64,000 nt of DNA from Halomonas litopenaei (lineage in GTDB: Bacteria; Pseudomonadota; Gammaproteobacteria; Pseudomonadales; Halomonadaceae), in contig NZ_JAEKJT010000001.1 of assembly GCF_017303055.1 (NCBI RefSeq), forward strand, positions 744,001 to 808,000, written 5' to 3'. The position numbers and the translations under genes were made by a program. Below are positions 48,591 through 58,643 of the stretch, one piece after another. How positions within the stretch are numbered: position 1 is the first letter of the stretch; each line of letters starts with the position of its first letter. The notes under the pieces were generated by a model. That model saw nothing but the letters and a program-made list of their open reading frames with translations. It was not told where the DNA came from and ran no database searches.

Positions 48591-49203
48591 CCCGACGTTT
48601 TTGCTGGCGTTCCCGGTTGGCCGATCGCGCACGCTCGCTCTTGCGTAGCATCACCCAGGTAGCGCCCAATCCTCCATCCCCCTCTTGCGCAGAAACAAAA
48701 GCGTGAACCTCCTCCAGCGTAGGTAGCCACTTGGCGAGACAGGATCGCAGCACATTGGCCGCGCCATCGATCTCTCGGCTGCGCCCGTGAACGATGAGCA
48801 CGGAGCGAAGATCAGCAGCGTAAGCATCGCGAATAAACTGCGGCAGGCTGGCACGGCACTCGTACAACGGTCTGCGCAACAGATGCAGGCTGGCCTGCAC
48901 CGGGTAGCCCCCCTGGCGCAAGCGCTCCATCACGCCAATCTGAATGCCATCTCGCCGAAACTCAAGCGGATCATAGGGAGGCACCAGGTCAACGAAGTCG
49001 TCACTCAAACCGTCCGCGCCATCGTTGCCACTCAGGGCATGGCGCCGCCTGGCGATCTGTGACTCGGTTGGAGCTGCTGGCCGATGACCTGCATCGGCAC
49101 GATTCTGGCTGCGGCGCAGTGGCTGGACATCCCCCATCATGGTCTTGAAGTCGATATCGTCATGGCCATGGTCAGTTCCGCTGGCATGGAAGGAATCGGT
49201 CAT
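48586..49203 (-). CDS. smrA: Smr-domain endonuclease-like protein
   Basis: 205 residues with an N-terminal variable region and a C-terminal Smr domain (about 105-190), including VLIVHGRSREIDG, the core helix-glycine motif of the family, and GGLGATWVMLRK. Smr domains nick or cleave nucleic acids; SmrA-type proteins in gammaproteobacteria are small DNA/RNA endonucleases of uncertain role. The start MTDSFHAS follows a strong gaggaggt by 5 bases. It stands alone between cysI-DUF934 and the GGCT-like gene. Confidence 0.87.
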   Translation of the reverse strand: MTDSFHASGTDHGHDDIDFKTMMGDVQPLRRSQNRADAGHRPAAPTESQIARRRHALSGNDGADGLSDDFVDLVPPYDPLEFRRDGIQIGVMERLRQGGYPVQASLHLLRRPLYECRASLPQFIRDAYAADLRSVLIVHGRSREIDGAANVLRSCLAKWLPTLEEVHAFVSAQEGDGGLGATWVMLRKSERARSANRERQQKRRG

Positions 49204-49381
49204 GGGGCACCTCCTCGTCATCGGGTCTTTATCCTAGCAAGCCAAAGTCGATCATCGATAGACTATCGTGCAAACGCCCTGCCATCGTCGGCGCCAGGCG
49301 TCTTCTTCCCGTGCAGAACGTTGTGCACGGCTTCCTGGCCACGCTACAGTGCCAACGCTCATCCCTTTGCGGTCACTGCTT

Positions 49382-49840
49382 ATGTCGTTGCTGTCACGCT
49401 GGATCCCTCGTCTGTGCCTTGCTCTGGTCATGGCCGGCATCCTCGGCCTTGGCTGGCTGTGGTACACCTACAAGAGCCCACTTGGCTACACGCCACCAGC
49501 GCAAGCGACAACCGTCAGTTCGGCTCGTTCAGAGCTCGACTTGGCGGATGAACATCGGGTCTTTGTCTACGGCACCCTGCGCTGGCCGTGGGTGCGCTGG
49601 CTGATTACCGGTGACGACCTAGAGACAAGCCCTGCACTATTGCGTGGGTTTGAGCGGGTTGGCCTGGACCTTGAGCCCGCGCCACAGGCCTACGTGCCTG
49701 GTCAGCTGTTACAGGTCGACGGCGACGAATTACGCGCCCTCGATCGCTACGAGCGGCTGGGCCAGCGCTACGAGCGGGTCAGGGTGGCGCTGGCCAATGG
49801 TACGCCGGCCTGGGTCTACCTGCGTCTGGATCCTCACTGA
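49382..49840 (+). CDS. Membrane-anchored gamma-glutamylcyclotransferase-like protein
   Basis: 152 residues. One N-terminal helix (about 8-28, LCLALVMAGILGLGWLWY) anchors a GGCT/AIG2-type domain whose signature VFVYGTLR begins near residue 59; the likely catalytic acidic residue is in LDRYERLG. Family members cleave gamma-glutamyl amines or act on glutathione-like compounds. The anchored form probably works on the periplasmic side, which is inferred. No strong ribosome site precedes the ATG, so the start is moderately uncertain. Confidence 0.72.
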   Translation: MSLLSRWIPRLCLALVMAGILGLGWLWYTYKSPLGYTPPAQATTVSSARSELDLADEHRVFVYGTLRWPWVRWLITGDDLETSPALLRGFERVGLDLEPAPQAYVPGQLLQVDGDELRALDRYERLGQRYERVRVALANGTPAWVYLRLDPH

Positions 49841-49974
49841 CGCGCAAGTTCGTCGAGACGATGCGCTCACCCATCTCGCCGCCCAGGTCCTTCGGTGCGG
49901 GATACGCACAGCGTTGTGGGGCCCGGTGCCGGGGCATTACAATGTGAGCCCTTTCTCCTGCCGTCGGAGCTGTC

Positions 49975-50319
49975 ATGGCCACTCTCGTCCTGCTGCATAA
50001 CCCGCGCTGTTCCAAGTCGCGTGAAGCCCTTGCCCTGCTCGAGGAGGCCGGGATAGAGGCGCAGGTCCGGCGTTATCTGGACGATCCCCTGAACGGCCAG
50101 GAGCTGCGCGAGCTGATCGCGCGTCTGGATGGCTCTCCTAGGGACCTGGTCCGCACCAACGAGACCGAGTGGAAAACGCTGGGCGCCGATCGTGACGACC
50201 CGGAACAGGTTATTGCGGCGATTCAGGCTCATCCGCGTATCCTCCAACGGCCGATTCTCGATGACGGACAGCGTGCCGTGATCGGACGACCACCCGAAGA
50301 CATCAAACGCCTGTTCTAG
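49975..50319 (+). CDS. ArsC/YfgD family arsenate-reductase-like protein
   Basis: 114-residue thioredoxin-fold protein with the single catalytic C12 in NPRCSKSREAL and the downstream GRPPEDIKRLF. It belongs to the glutaredoxin-linked ArsC family; the YfgD branch often lacks proven arsenate activity. Length is normal. No ars operon (arsB, arsR) lies near, so detoxification of arsenate is possible but not certain. It is 88 bp upstream of wrbA and may be in one transcript with it. Confidence 0.9.
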   Translation: MATLVLLHNPRCSKSREALALLEEAGIEAQVRRYLDDPLNGQELRELIARLDGSPRDLVRTNETEWKTLGADRDDPEQVIAAIQAHPRILQRPILDDGQRAVIGRPPEDIKRLF

Positions 50320-50359
50320 CACTCCGCGGCCATTGATCTCCGCCTTTTTCATGGGGTGA

Positions 50360-51417
<1,058 letters not shown>

Positions 51418-51605
51418 ACCAGTTGGCATCTCCCCATGCGTCCTGGTTGGCCGTTGGCGTGGTGCAACCCGACGGCCTGGGTGTGCGCTGCCTAAACGAT
51501 GACTTGGCAAGGCGACAGCGACTTTCGTGGATGCGATGATTCGGGTAGCGGCCAGCCGAACACAACTCACGTTCACTGCTTAATTGGATACCACTGGAGA
51601 CACTC

Positions 51606-52247
51606 ATGACCCGTGATATTGCGGACATCCGACGCGACTATGAAGGCGGTATTCTCGACGAAGGCAGCGTACCGAACGACCCCTTCACCTTGTTCGACGA
51701 GTGGTTTGCCCTCGCGCTGGATAGCGAACCCCAGGACGCCAATGCCATGACACTATCTACGGTAGATAGTCAGGGACTGCCCCATGCGCGGATTGTGCTG
51801 CTCAAGGGCATCGATGCCAACGGCATGGTGTTCTACACCAATTACCACAGCCATAAGGGCAGCGAGCTGGCCAATGTTCCCCATGCCGCACTGACCTTCT
51901 GGTGGCCCTCTCTGGCACGTCAGGTACGGGTGGAAGGACACGTCGAGCGCGTGGCGGAAGAAGAATCAGACGACTATTTCTCCAGTCGGCCCCGGGGCAG
52001 CCAGCTGGGTGCCTGGATCGCGACACAAAGCGTGGTGATTCCTGACCGCGGCTGGATCGAACAGCGCCAGCAACGCTTCGAAAAAGCCTACGAAGGTCAG
52101 GACATTCCTCGACCCGTACATTGGGGCGGCTATCGCGTCGTACCGGAGATGATCGAATTCTGGCAAGGGCAACCCAGTCGCCTGCATGATCGCGTGCGCT
52201 ATCACCGCCGCGATGATAGCTGGGAGGTGGCTCGCCTGGCTCCGTAG
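51606..52247 (+). CDS. pdxH: Pyridoxamine/pyridoxine 5'-phosphate oxidase
   Basis: 213-residue FMN enzyme that makes pyridoxal 5'-phosphate, the last step of vitamin B6 synthesis and salvage. Recognised by AMTLSTVDSQGLPHARIVLLKG, FYTNYHSHKGSEL, the SRPRGSQLGAW segment and the C-terminal EFWQGQPSRLHDR. Length is normal. The PLP made here would serve EctB, among many enzymes. Stands alone; a hairpin separates it from the convergent acetyltransferase gene. Confidence 0.96.
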   Translation: MTRDIADIRRDYEGGILDEGSVPNDPFTLFDEWFALALDSEPQDANAMTLSTVDSQGLPHARIVLLKGIDANGMVFYTNYHSHKGSELANVPHAALTFWWPSLARQVRVEGHVERVAEEESDDYFSSRPRGSQLGAWIATQSVVIPDRGWIEQRQQRFEKAYEGQDIPRPVHWGGYRVVPEMIEFWQGQPSRLHDRVRYHRRDDSWEVARLAP

Positions 52248-52334
52248 AAAGAAAGCAGGCTGCTCTAGGAAGCATCTGTCGAAGAGAGTCTGTCGACAAG
52301 AACCTCGAGAGCAACCCTTCTTGAGAACTCAGGC

Positions 52335-52367
52335 CCACCGGCGCATGGAAGGATGCTGCGCCGGTGG
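52335..52367. terminator. Hairpin between convergent pdxH and acetyltransferase genes
   Basis: Eleven-bp perfect stem ccaccggcgca/tgcgccggtgg with an 11-nt loop, located 9 bp from the acetyltransferase stop. No T-run on either side; probably acts as a shared, inefficient or factor-aided terminator. Confidence 0.6.
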
Positions 52368-52375
52368 CGGCGTGA

Positions 52376-55123
52376 TCATTCCACCGGCCGTTCCAGGCGG
52401 TGCCGCTGCCAGTCACTGGTGGGCTCGTTGAGTCGCAGAACGGCATCCACCACCTGCTCCTCCATGTTGAAGCGCTGACGGAACCCCAGATGTTTCATCA
52501 GTGCCCGCATGGGATGATTGTCGATCATGATCTTGCCGAACATTTCCAGGGTACCGACACCCTTGCAGTAGCGGATCATCTTCTCCATCAGCCGACTGCC
52601 AATACCCAGCCCCTGAAGATCATCACGAATGATGATAGAAAATTCGGTGCGAATGTTGTCGGGGTCATTCCACACGCGCACCACCCCCAACATTTCCTTG
52701 CTGCCATCCTCGCACAGACGCTCTGCGATAAAGGCCATCTGGCGGTCGTAGTTGATATGGGCCAGGCGTGACAGGTCGCCTTGGCTCAGGTCGGTCTTGT
52801 TATGGAAGTAGCGAAAGCGAATACTCTCTTCCGACAGCTGACGGTGGAACTCGGTGATCAGCGGCGCGTCCTCGGCACGGATGGGGCGAAACTCCACTTC
52901 CCATCCATTGCGTAGTGTGACCGATTCTCGCAACTCCTCCGGATACGGCATGATCGCAAATCGCGCGGGCTGACCCAGGTCCATGGCGAAATCCACCGCC
53001 ACCATGCCATCACGGTTGAGCAGCAAGGGGTTGATCTCTAGCCCCCGCAACCTGGGCAGGTCGGTTGCCATCTGCGACAGCGTCACCAGCACCTGGCAAA
53101 GACGCTGCGTGTCACGTTCGGGATCGCTTGAGTGCTCACGAATCAGCCGGTAGGCATGGGTGCGGCCTACCATGTCGGCCGCCAAGGTCATGTTGAGCGG
53201 CGGCAGCGATACCTGTCGGTCGGCCAGGATATTCACCTTGTAACCGCCGATGCCAAAGACGATGAGTGGGCCGAACACCGGGTCGCGAGTGATCCCGGCA
53301 CACAGCTGCATGGAATGTTTGCCCCGCTGCATGGGCTGGAGACAGAATTCGCGCACCTGAAAACCTGGGAACTTCTCGGACACTTTCTCGCTGAGACGAT
53401 CCATGGCGGCTGCGACGTCCTCGGGTGTGGCGATGTCCTGAATCAAGCCAGCCGACAGTTTGTGAGGATGCTGGCGGTAGCGGAATGGCCGACTGTTGCC
53501 ATCATGTACCACCTTCAGGGCAAAGGGCCCCTCCATGGCTCGGGACAATTGCGCCGCGTTATCTGTGCTGTCGGGATAGAGGCTCTTAGCCACCGGCAGG
53601 CCATAGGCCTTGAGCACCTCGGCCGTCTCACTATGGGCAAGACTTTCCCTGCCCTCGGCCAGCACCCGATCGATCAGTTGATGACAGCGCTGGCGCACCT
53701 CTGCCGCAGTGGAAATGGGAAGACTTGGCGGCGTCTGCTGCAATAGCGATTGGACTCTCTGATAGTCCACCATGTGCATGAATGCCTTGACCGCCTTCTC
53801 AGGAGACAGGTAAGTGGGGATACCGGCTTCATGACAGAGATGACGGGCGTCGACAGCCTGTTCGAAGCCCATCCAACTGGTCAGCAGATTGCGCGGGAAA
53901 CGTCGCCTTCCACCAATCAGCGCTTCGGCGGTGGCCCGGGAGGGCGCCAGGCGCGTGGGGGCATGAACCACCAGCACCGCATCGACGTTGGGATCCGCTG
54001 CCACCGCCTCCAACGCTGCCACAAAACGCTCTGGGGTGGCATTGCCTCCCAGGTCCACCGGATTTTCACCTGGCTTGCTGATATCCAGGTCCTGTTCGCG
54101 CAGCGCGCGTTGGGTATCATCCTCGAACTCGGCCAGGCGACCGCCGGAGCTAATCAGCTTGTCGATGGCGAGCATGGCCGGGCCTAACCCATTGGAAACG
54201 ATTGCCAGCCGATCCCCTTTGAGAGGGCGCATCCGCGACAGGGTTTCCAGCGCATCATAAAGCTCATCGGAATCGTTGACCCTGACCACCCCCGCCCGGG
54301 CAAAGGCCGCATCGAAGACCTGATCGCGATGGGTGATACCCGGTGTCGGTGGCAGTCCACTCATGTCACTTTGCGCCGTGCGACCACTCTTGATGGCCAG
54401 GACCAGGCGACTGCGCGACGCATCTCGCACGGCAGTCATGAAGTGCTGGGCATCATGCACTCGCTCCAGGTGCAGCAATATCGCCTGGGTCGGCGAATTC
54501 TGATTGATGTAGTCAATCAGGTCAGGAAGCATCACATCGATGCTTTCACCCAGCGTCAGCAAGTGTGAAAAGCCAATACCTCGCCCCGCCGCCCAGTCGA
54601 TCATGGCGTTGGCCAGCATGCCGGACTGCCCGAGATAGGCGACCTTGCCCCTGGGAACCGTGTGGCTCGAATAGGAGGCATTGAGGTGCCTTCCGGGCAC
54701 GATCAGCCCCATGCATTCGGGTCCCAGCACGCGAATACCGGAGGCCCTGGCGGCATCGAGCATGCGCTGGCGAAGCGAGGACTTGCCGCTATGCTCATCA
54801 TCCAGTTGGCTGCCTCCGGACAGCACCAGCGCAGCCCGAACGCCACTTTCGCCAAGGCGGGAAAGCAGCTTCGGCAAGCTATTGACCGGAGTGCACAGAA
54901 TGGCCAGATCGACGATCTCGGGTAACTGCGATGTCCGCGCGACACAGGTGACCCCATGCACGCTGGCGTAGCCCTTGGCATTGACCGCCCAGAGTTTACC
55001 GGTGTATCCCCCATCGAGAAGGTTGCGAATGACCTGGCCTCCCGTGGAGTGCGTCTTCTCGGAGGCGCCCACGACGGCTATCGACGCGGGATCGAAAAAA
55101 CGGCGCAAAAACTGGGTGCTCAC
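52376..55123 (-). CDS. patZ: PatZ-type protein lysine acetyltransferase (acyl-CoA synthetase-like plus GNAT)
   Basis: 915 residues: CoA-binding domain (about 1-130, with FFDPASIAVVGASE), succinyl-CoA-ligase-like part, ATP-grasp (about 480-700) and C-terminal GNAT domain (about 745-900, with GLGIGSRLMEKMIRYC). This is the architecture of PatZ (YfiQ/Pka), which acetylates lysines and inactivates acetyl-CoA synthetase when acetyl-CoA is high. The ADP-forming synthetase part is thought to be regulatory. The start is a GTG at 55121-55123 with aggagg about 8 bases upstream, giving STQFLRRFFDP; an open frame continues far upstream without family sequence. Divergent from a deacetylase-family gene. 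Confidence 0.9.
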   Translation of the reverse strand: MSTQFLRRFFDPASIAVVGASEKTHSTGGQVIRNLLDGGYTGKLWAVNAKGYASVHGVTCVARTSQLPEIVDLAILCTPVNSLPKLLSRLGESGVRAALVLSGGSQLDDEHSGKSSLRQRMLDAARASGIRVLGPECMGLIVPGRHLNASYSSHTVPRGKVAYLGQSGMLANAMIDWAAGRGIGFSHLLTLGESIDVMLPDLIDYINQNSPTQAILLHLERVHDAQHFMTAVRDASRSRLVLAIKSGRTAQSDMSGLPPTPGITHRDQVFDAAFARAGVVRVNDSDELYDALETLSRMRPLKGDRLAIVSNGLGPAMLAIDKLISSGGRLAEFEDDTQRALREQDLDISKPGENPVDLGGNATPERFVAALEAVAADPNVDAVLVVHAPTRLAPSRATAEALIGGRRRFPRNLLTSWMGFEQAVDARHLCHEAGIPTYLSPEKAVKAFMHMVDYQRVQSLLQQTPPSLPISTAAEVRQRCHQLIDRVLAEGRESLAHSETAEVLKAYGLPVAKSLYPDSTDNAAQLSRAMEGPFALKVVHDGNSRPFRYRQHPHKLSAGLIQDIATPEDVAAAMDRLSEKVSEKFPGFQVREFCLQPMQRGKHSMQLCAGITRDPVFGPLIVFGIGGYKVNILADRQVSLPPLNMTLAADMVGRTHAYRLIREHSSDPERDTQRLCQVLVTLSQMATDLPRLRGLEINPLLLNRDGMVAVDFAMDLGQPARFAIMPYPEELRESVTLRNGWEVEFRPIRAEDAPLITEFHRQLSEESIRFRYFHNKTDLSQGDLSRLAHINYDRQMAFIAERLCEDGSKEMLGVVRVWNDPDNIRTEFSIIIRDDLQGLGIGSRLMEKMIRYCKGVGTLEMFGKIMIDNHPMRALMKHLGFRQRFNMEEQVVDAVLRLNEPTSDWQRHRLERPVE

Positions 55124-55336
55124 GGCAAGACCTCCTGGGCGAATCGTACCCCGATGGGTGGCACCTGGCGTGCCACCCAAGCCAATAGTGGTGGAGTGTG
55201 GCGCGGTGCCCTCCGCGCGTCCACCCTTGGGTGTCACGTCAAGGGGTGTCGCCACGGTGGGCGCGTTCGACCATTGGTGACTGTCTTCCCAGGCCGTCTC
55301 ACCCTTAAGGTGGCGCCATGACCGCCGGAGCCTCGC

Positions 55337-56284
55337 ATGATTACAGCCTACTTGACCCATCCGCAGTGCCAGCGCCACGACATGGGACCAGAGCACCCGG
55401 AGAGCCCGCTGCGACTGGATGCCATCAGAGCTCAGCTGATGCGTGCAGGTGTGCTGCAGCATGCCATGCAGGCCGATGCTCGCGAGGTCACCCGGGAACA
55501 GCTTGAGCGCGTGCATGGCACTTCCTACCTGGCGCGCCTCGACGCCGCTCTGCCTGACGCCGGCCACGCCCACCTGGACGCCGACACCTTGATGAACCCC
55601 GACAGCCTGCAGGCAGCAAGCTTTGCGGCTGGGGCGGTCGTCAAGGGCGTGGACCAGGTCCTCAAGGGCAAGGCTGATAACGTGTTCTGCGCGGTGCGTC
55701 CGCCAGGACACCACGCCGAAGCCGATGAAGCCATGGGTTTCTGCTTCTACAACAACGTCGCTGTCGGTGCGGCCCACGCCCGAGCGGCCCATGGCGTGCA
55801 GCGCATCGCCATCCTCGATTTCGACGTGCACCAGTGCAATGGCACTATCGATATCTTCAAGAATGATCCCGATACCCTGATCTGTACCAGCTTTCAGTCG
55901 CCCTTCTATCCCTGGCGGTATCTCGACACTCCCTACCCCAATGTGGTGCACACGCCACTGCCTGCCGGCACACAGAGTCTTGAGTTTCGAGCTACCATAG
56001 AGCGTGACTGGTGGCCTGCGCTGGACCGTTTCAAGCCCGAACTGGTGATCATCTCGGCAGGCTTTGACGCCCATCGCGACGATCCCATGGCCGAGCTATG
56101 CCTGGACGATCAGGATTACCACTGGATTACCCAGGGCATACTCGCCATAGCGCGCCAGCATTGTGAAGGGCGCGTCGTCTCAGTGCTTGAAGGAGGCTAC
56201 GACCTCATCGCTCTCGGCAGATGCGCTGAAGCCCATATGCGCGCCCTGCTGGGACTGGCCTACTCACCTTCCGCCGCCACCTGA
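55337..56284 (+). CDS. Histone-deacetylase-family amidohydrolase
   Basis: 315-residue zinc enzyme of the arginase/deacetylase fold (class II HDAC-like, acetoin-utilisation type). Seen: EHPESPLRLDAI, the catalytic H125-H126 pair in RPPGHHAEAD, zinc ligands D163 and H165 in ILDFDVHQCNGT, and SAGFDAHRDDP with the third ligand. The usual DVHHGNGT is DVHQCNGT here, a change beside the active site. Substrates in bacteria include acetyl-polyamines and acetyl-lysine. Its position opposite a PatZ-type acetyltransferase suggests reversal of protein acetylation, which is inference. Confidence 0.9.
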   Translation: MITAYLTHPQCQRHDMGPEHPESPLRLDAIRAQLMRAGVLQHAMQADAREVTREQLERVHGTSYLARLDAALPDAGHAHLDADTLMNPDSLQAASFAAGAVVKGVDQVLKGKADNVFCAVRPPGHHAEADEAMGFCFYNNVAVGAAHARAAHGVQRIAILDFDVHQCNGTIDIFKNDPDTLICTSFQSPFYPWRYLDTPYPNVVHTPLPAGTQSLEFRATIERDWWPALDRFKPELVIISAGFDAHRDDPMAELCLDDQDYHWITQGILAIARQHCEGRVVSVLEGGYDLIALGRCAEAHMRALLGLAYSPSAAT

Positions 56285-56397
56285 CGGCGCGCCTCCCTCC
56301 CTCTCACGGGGCTGCAAGTTACGGGCTGTGGCTTAAGAGCGGCGTCTTACGGGTAAAACAGGCAGAAGCGAAACAGGGAGGGGCTGTGTTAGCCTAA

Positions 56398-56414
56398 AGG
56401 AAATCAGATTTCCT
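56398..56414. promoter_or_regulatory. Dyad directly before the XRE-cupin regulator gene
   Basis: AGGAAAT-CAG-ATTTCCT, perfect 7-bp arms, ending 3 bp before the GTG at 56418. It also covers the only candidate ribosome site (aagga), so binding there would block expression. Likely autoregulatory operator. Confidence 0.55.
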
Positions 56415-56417
56415 ATC

Positions 56418-57068
56418 GTGAACACCGCCATGGCGCAACATACCGATCAGGAGGCAGCGCTCGAGATTGCCTCCGGCCGCAAGGCCTTCGTTGAACCCCT
56501 CCGTCTTGGTGAGCGGCTCAAGGAAATACGCCTTGCCAACCAATGGACGTTGGAAGATGTCAGCCAGCGCACGGGGCTGGCCCGCTCGACGCTTTCCAAG
56601 ATCGAAAATGATCAGATATCCCCGACCTTCACCGCCGTCCAGAAACTGATCGGTGGGCTTGGCATCGACTTGCCACAACTGCTGTCACCCCCACGCCAGC
56701 AGTCGCGCACCATGGGCCGACGCGATATGACCCGTCGCGGCGATGGTCAGCGCCACCCGACGCCGACCTACGAGCACGAGCTGCTCAGCTGCGAACTGGC
56801 TCAAAAGCGAATGATCCCGTTCAAGACGATCGTGCGGGCGCGTCGGTTCGACGAGTTTTCCGAGTGGGTACGTCATGACGGCGAAGAGTTCTTGATGGTG
56901 CTGGACGGAGAAGTCCTGCTCTACTCGGAGTTTTATGAGCCGCTGGCGTTGGCCGAGGGGGACAGCATCTACTTTGACAGCGACATGGGCCATGCACTGG
57001 TCTCTACCAGCAAGGAAGACGCCACGATCCTGTCCGTCTGTACGCGACGGGAAGCGGTGAGCGGTTAA
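56418..57068 (+). CDS. XRE-cupin transcriptional regulator
   Basis: 216 residues. A Cro/C1-type helix-turn-helix (about 27-85, with LEDVSQRTGLARSTLSKIENDQISP) is joined to a C-terminal cupin (about 125-212, with HDGEEFLMVLDGEVLLYSE). Such HTH-cupin proteins sense small metabolites, often polyamines, amino acids or sulfonates. The upstream start is a GTG at 56418; ATG at 56430 is an alternative. Immediately before it is a 17-bp dyad. It follows the deacetylase-family gene by 133 bp in the same direction; a polyamine link between the two is conceivable but unproven. Confidence 0.87.
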   Translation: MNTAMAQHTDQEAALEIASGRKAFVEPLRLGERLKEIRLANQWTLEDVSQRTGLARSTLSKIENDQISPTFTAVQKLIGGLGIDLPQLLSPPRQQSRTMGRRDMTRRGDGQRHPTPTYEHELLSCELAQKRMIPFKTIVRARRFDEFSEWVRHDGEEFLMVLDGEVLLYSEFYEPLALAEGDSIYFDSDMGHALVSTSKEDATILSVCTRREAVSG

Positions 57069-57190
57069 ATTCTGGTCGGCGCCAAGGCGCTAGTTGCTGG
57101 TCCGTGTGGTGACTTGAGCATCGTGGCATGCGTGAAAAGAGCCAAGGTCTCGTCAAGGAGCGCTTCTTACTCACTACCGCCTACATCGAC

Positions 57191-58063
57191 CTACTGCCGG
57201 CGCTGAAGATCCCCCGGCCGGGGATCAGGCTTGGCATCATGGATAAACCGATCTCGCCCATGGATGATCTGCAGTCTGCGCCCCTTGGCGCGGGCAATCA
57301 GCAGCACCCCAAACCTCTCGGCAAGCTCGACACCTTTCTGAGTAACGCCTGAGCGGGATACCAGTATCGAAATGCCCATCTGCGCCACTTTGAGCACCAT
57401 CTCGGAGGTCAGTCGCCCGGTGGTGTAGAAGATGTCGGGTACCTGCCCATCCCCCGGCGTTAACCACTCACGCCCGGCCAGAGTATCCACGGCGTTGTGG
57501 CGCCCCACATCCTCGACGAAGTCCAGCACCTCCTGCTGGCGGCACACCGCACAGCCATGTACCGCGCCCGCACTGCGGTAGGTGTCGTTATAGGCCCCTA
57601 GTGCCTCCAGCAAGGCGTAGATCACCGATTGACGTACCGGCTCACGCGACAGTGCTGCCATCGAGGTCTGATCCAGCAGGCGGCCGAACACCGTGCCCTG
57701 GCCACAGCCAGTGGTAACGGTACGCTGGCCCAGGCGCTGCTCGAGATCGTCGGGCTCCTCTCGCGTCACCACGGCCGCAGCCTCTACCTCCCAGTCCACC
57801 ATGACAGCGTCCAGGTCCTCACGCCGCTGTATCAAGCCCTGATTGCGTAGATACCCCACCACCAAGGCCTCAGGGTCGGCACCAAGGGACATCAAGGTGA
57901 CGATCTCCCGTCGATTGAGGTACACCGTCAAGGCCCGCTCTGCGGCGATCGCCTGGCGACGGGGATGACCAAATTCATCGACAACCTCGATCTCGAGTGT
58001 CGCTGGCAACTGCGCGTAGCTTCTCTGGACCTTATGCTGGCTGCTGGGCTTGCTGAATGACAT
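57191..58063 (-). CDS. fdhD: FdhD sulfur-transfer protein for formate dehydrogenase
   Basis: 290-residue cytoplasmic protein that passes sulfur from a desulfurase to the molybdenum cofactor of formate dehydrogenase and is needed for its activity. The essential cysteine pair is C171-x2-C174 in HGCAVCRQQ; TGCGQGTVF, DVGRHNAVDTLAG and TTGRLTSEMV are further family motifs. Length is normal. It is divergent from the DUF3305-DUF3306-ferredoxin-fdhA genes with 148 bp between, so all belong to one formate dehydrogenase locus. Confidence 0.95.
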   Translation of the reverse strand: MSFSKPSSQHKVQRSYAQLPATLEIEVVDEFGHPRRQAIAAERALTVYLNRREIVTLMSLGADPEALVVGYLRNQGLIQRREDLDAVMVDWEVEAAAVVTREEPDDLEQRLGQRTVTTGCGQGTVFGRLLDQTSMAALSREPVRQSVIYALLEALGAYNDTYRSAGAVHGCAVCRQQEVLDFVEDVGRHNAVDTLAGREWLTPGDGQVPDIFYTTGRLTSEMVLKVAQMGISILVSRSGVTQKGVELAERFGVLLIARAKGRRLQIIHGRDRFIHDAKPDPRPGDLQRRQ

Positions 58064-58211
58064 GCAGACTCCTGGAGGTAGGTGGCAGCCATCGTAAGGG
58101 CGTGAATCAAATGCCTGTTAACGGCATAATGCATGTTGGGTATCATTGAATGAGCGTTCGCTGATACTGTCGTTCCCCAGAGGCAAGGATGCCGCACGGA
58201 GACAATACACC

Positions 58212-58643
58212 ATGACTGAGATGTCCAACAGGCGACAACTCAGCCTTGACCTTGGTCACCACGACCGTATGGTCAAAGGCTTTCGCCAGCGCAACTGGGA
58301 AATCACCGGCCTTGAACCCGGAAACAGCGGTCCCTGGGTGCTGACGCTGGTGCTGAGCATGACCGAGCGTGCCGCCTACCGCTTCAACCTCGAGTCCCAG
58401 ACCCCACGCCTGTTCGTTCGCGCTGGCCACAGCGACCTGCCTCCCAAGCCCGACGCGGTCACCGCGAGCCAGGATGTCGCTGCCAACTGGATGGACGGTG
58501 AACACCGAGTGCTCGCCACACCCATGCCCTTGGCCCTGCAGGCCTGGGTCGAGGCCTATCTGGCAGCCCATGGCGAAGCGCCGGCAGAGGGGCGCAAGAA
58601 GAAGCGCAAGGGCGCAGGCCGTGCCCGGGAGAACACTGCATGA
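58212..58643 (+). CDS. DUF3305 formate-dehydrogenase-associated protein
   Basis: 143 residues; DUF3305 family, found only next to formate dehydrogenase genes. Visible: WEITGLEPGNSGPWVLTLVLSMTER-type core (about 27-52), YRFNLESQTPRLFV and ATPMPLALQAWVEAYLA, then a basic tail. Its role is unknown, perhaps assembly of the enzyme. The start is the ATG at 58212 with ggag 9 bases upstream; an in-frame ATG at 58146 is possible. It overlaps the next gene by 4 bp (ATGA). Confidence 0.88.
   Translation: MTEMSNRRQLSLDLGHHDRMVKGFRQRNWEITGLEPGNSGPWVLTLVLSMTERAAYRFNLESQTPRLFVRAGHSDLPPKPDAVTASQDVAANWMDGEHRVLATPMPLALQAWVEAYLAAHGEAPAEGRKKKRKGAGRARENTA

Noticed and set aside
55124-56074. N-terminal extension of the PatZ-type frame by about 317 codons
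   Set aside because: The extension is antisense to the deacetylase-family gene, has no family similarity, and a GTG with aggagg fits the real start at 55123.
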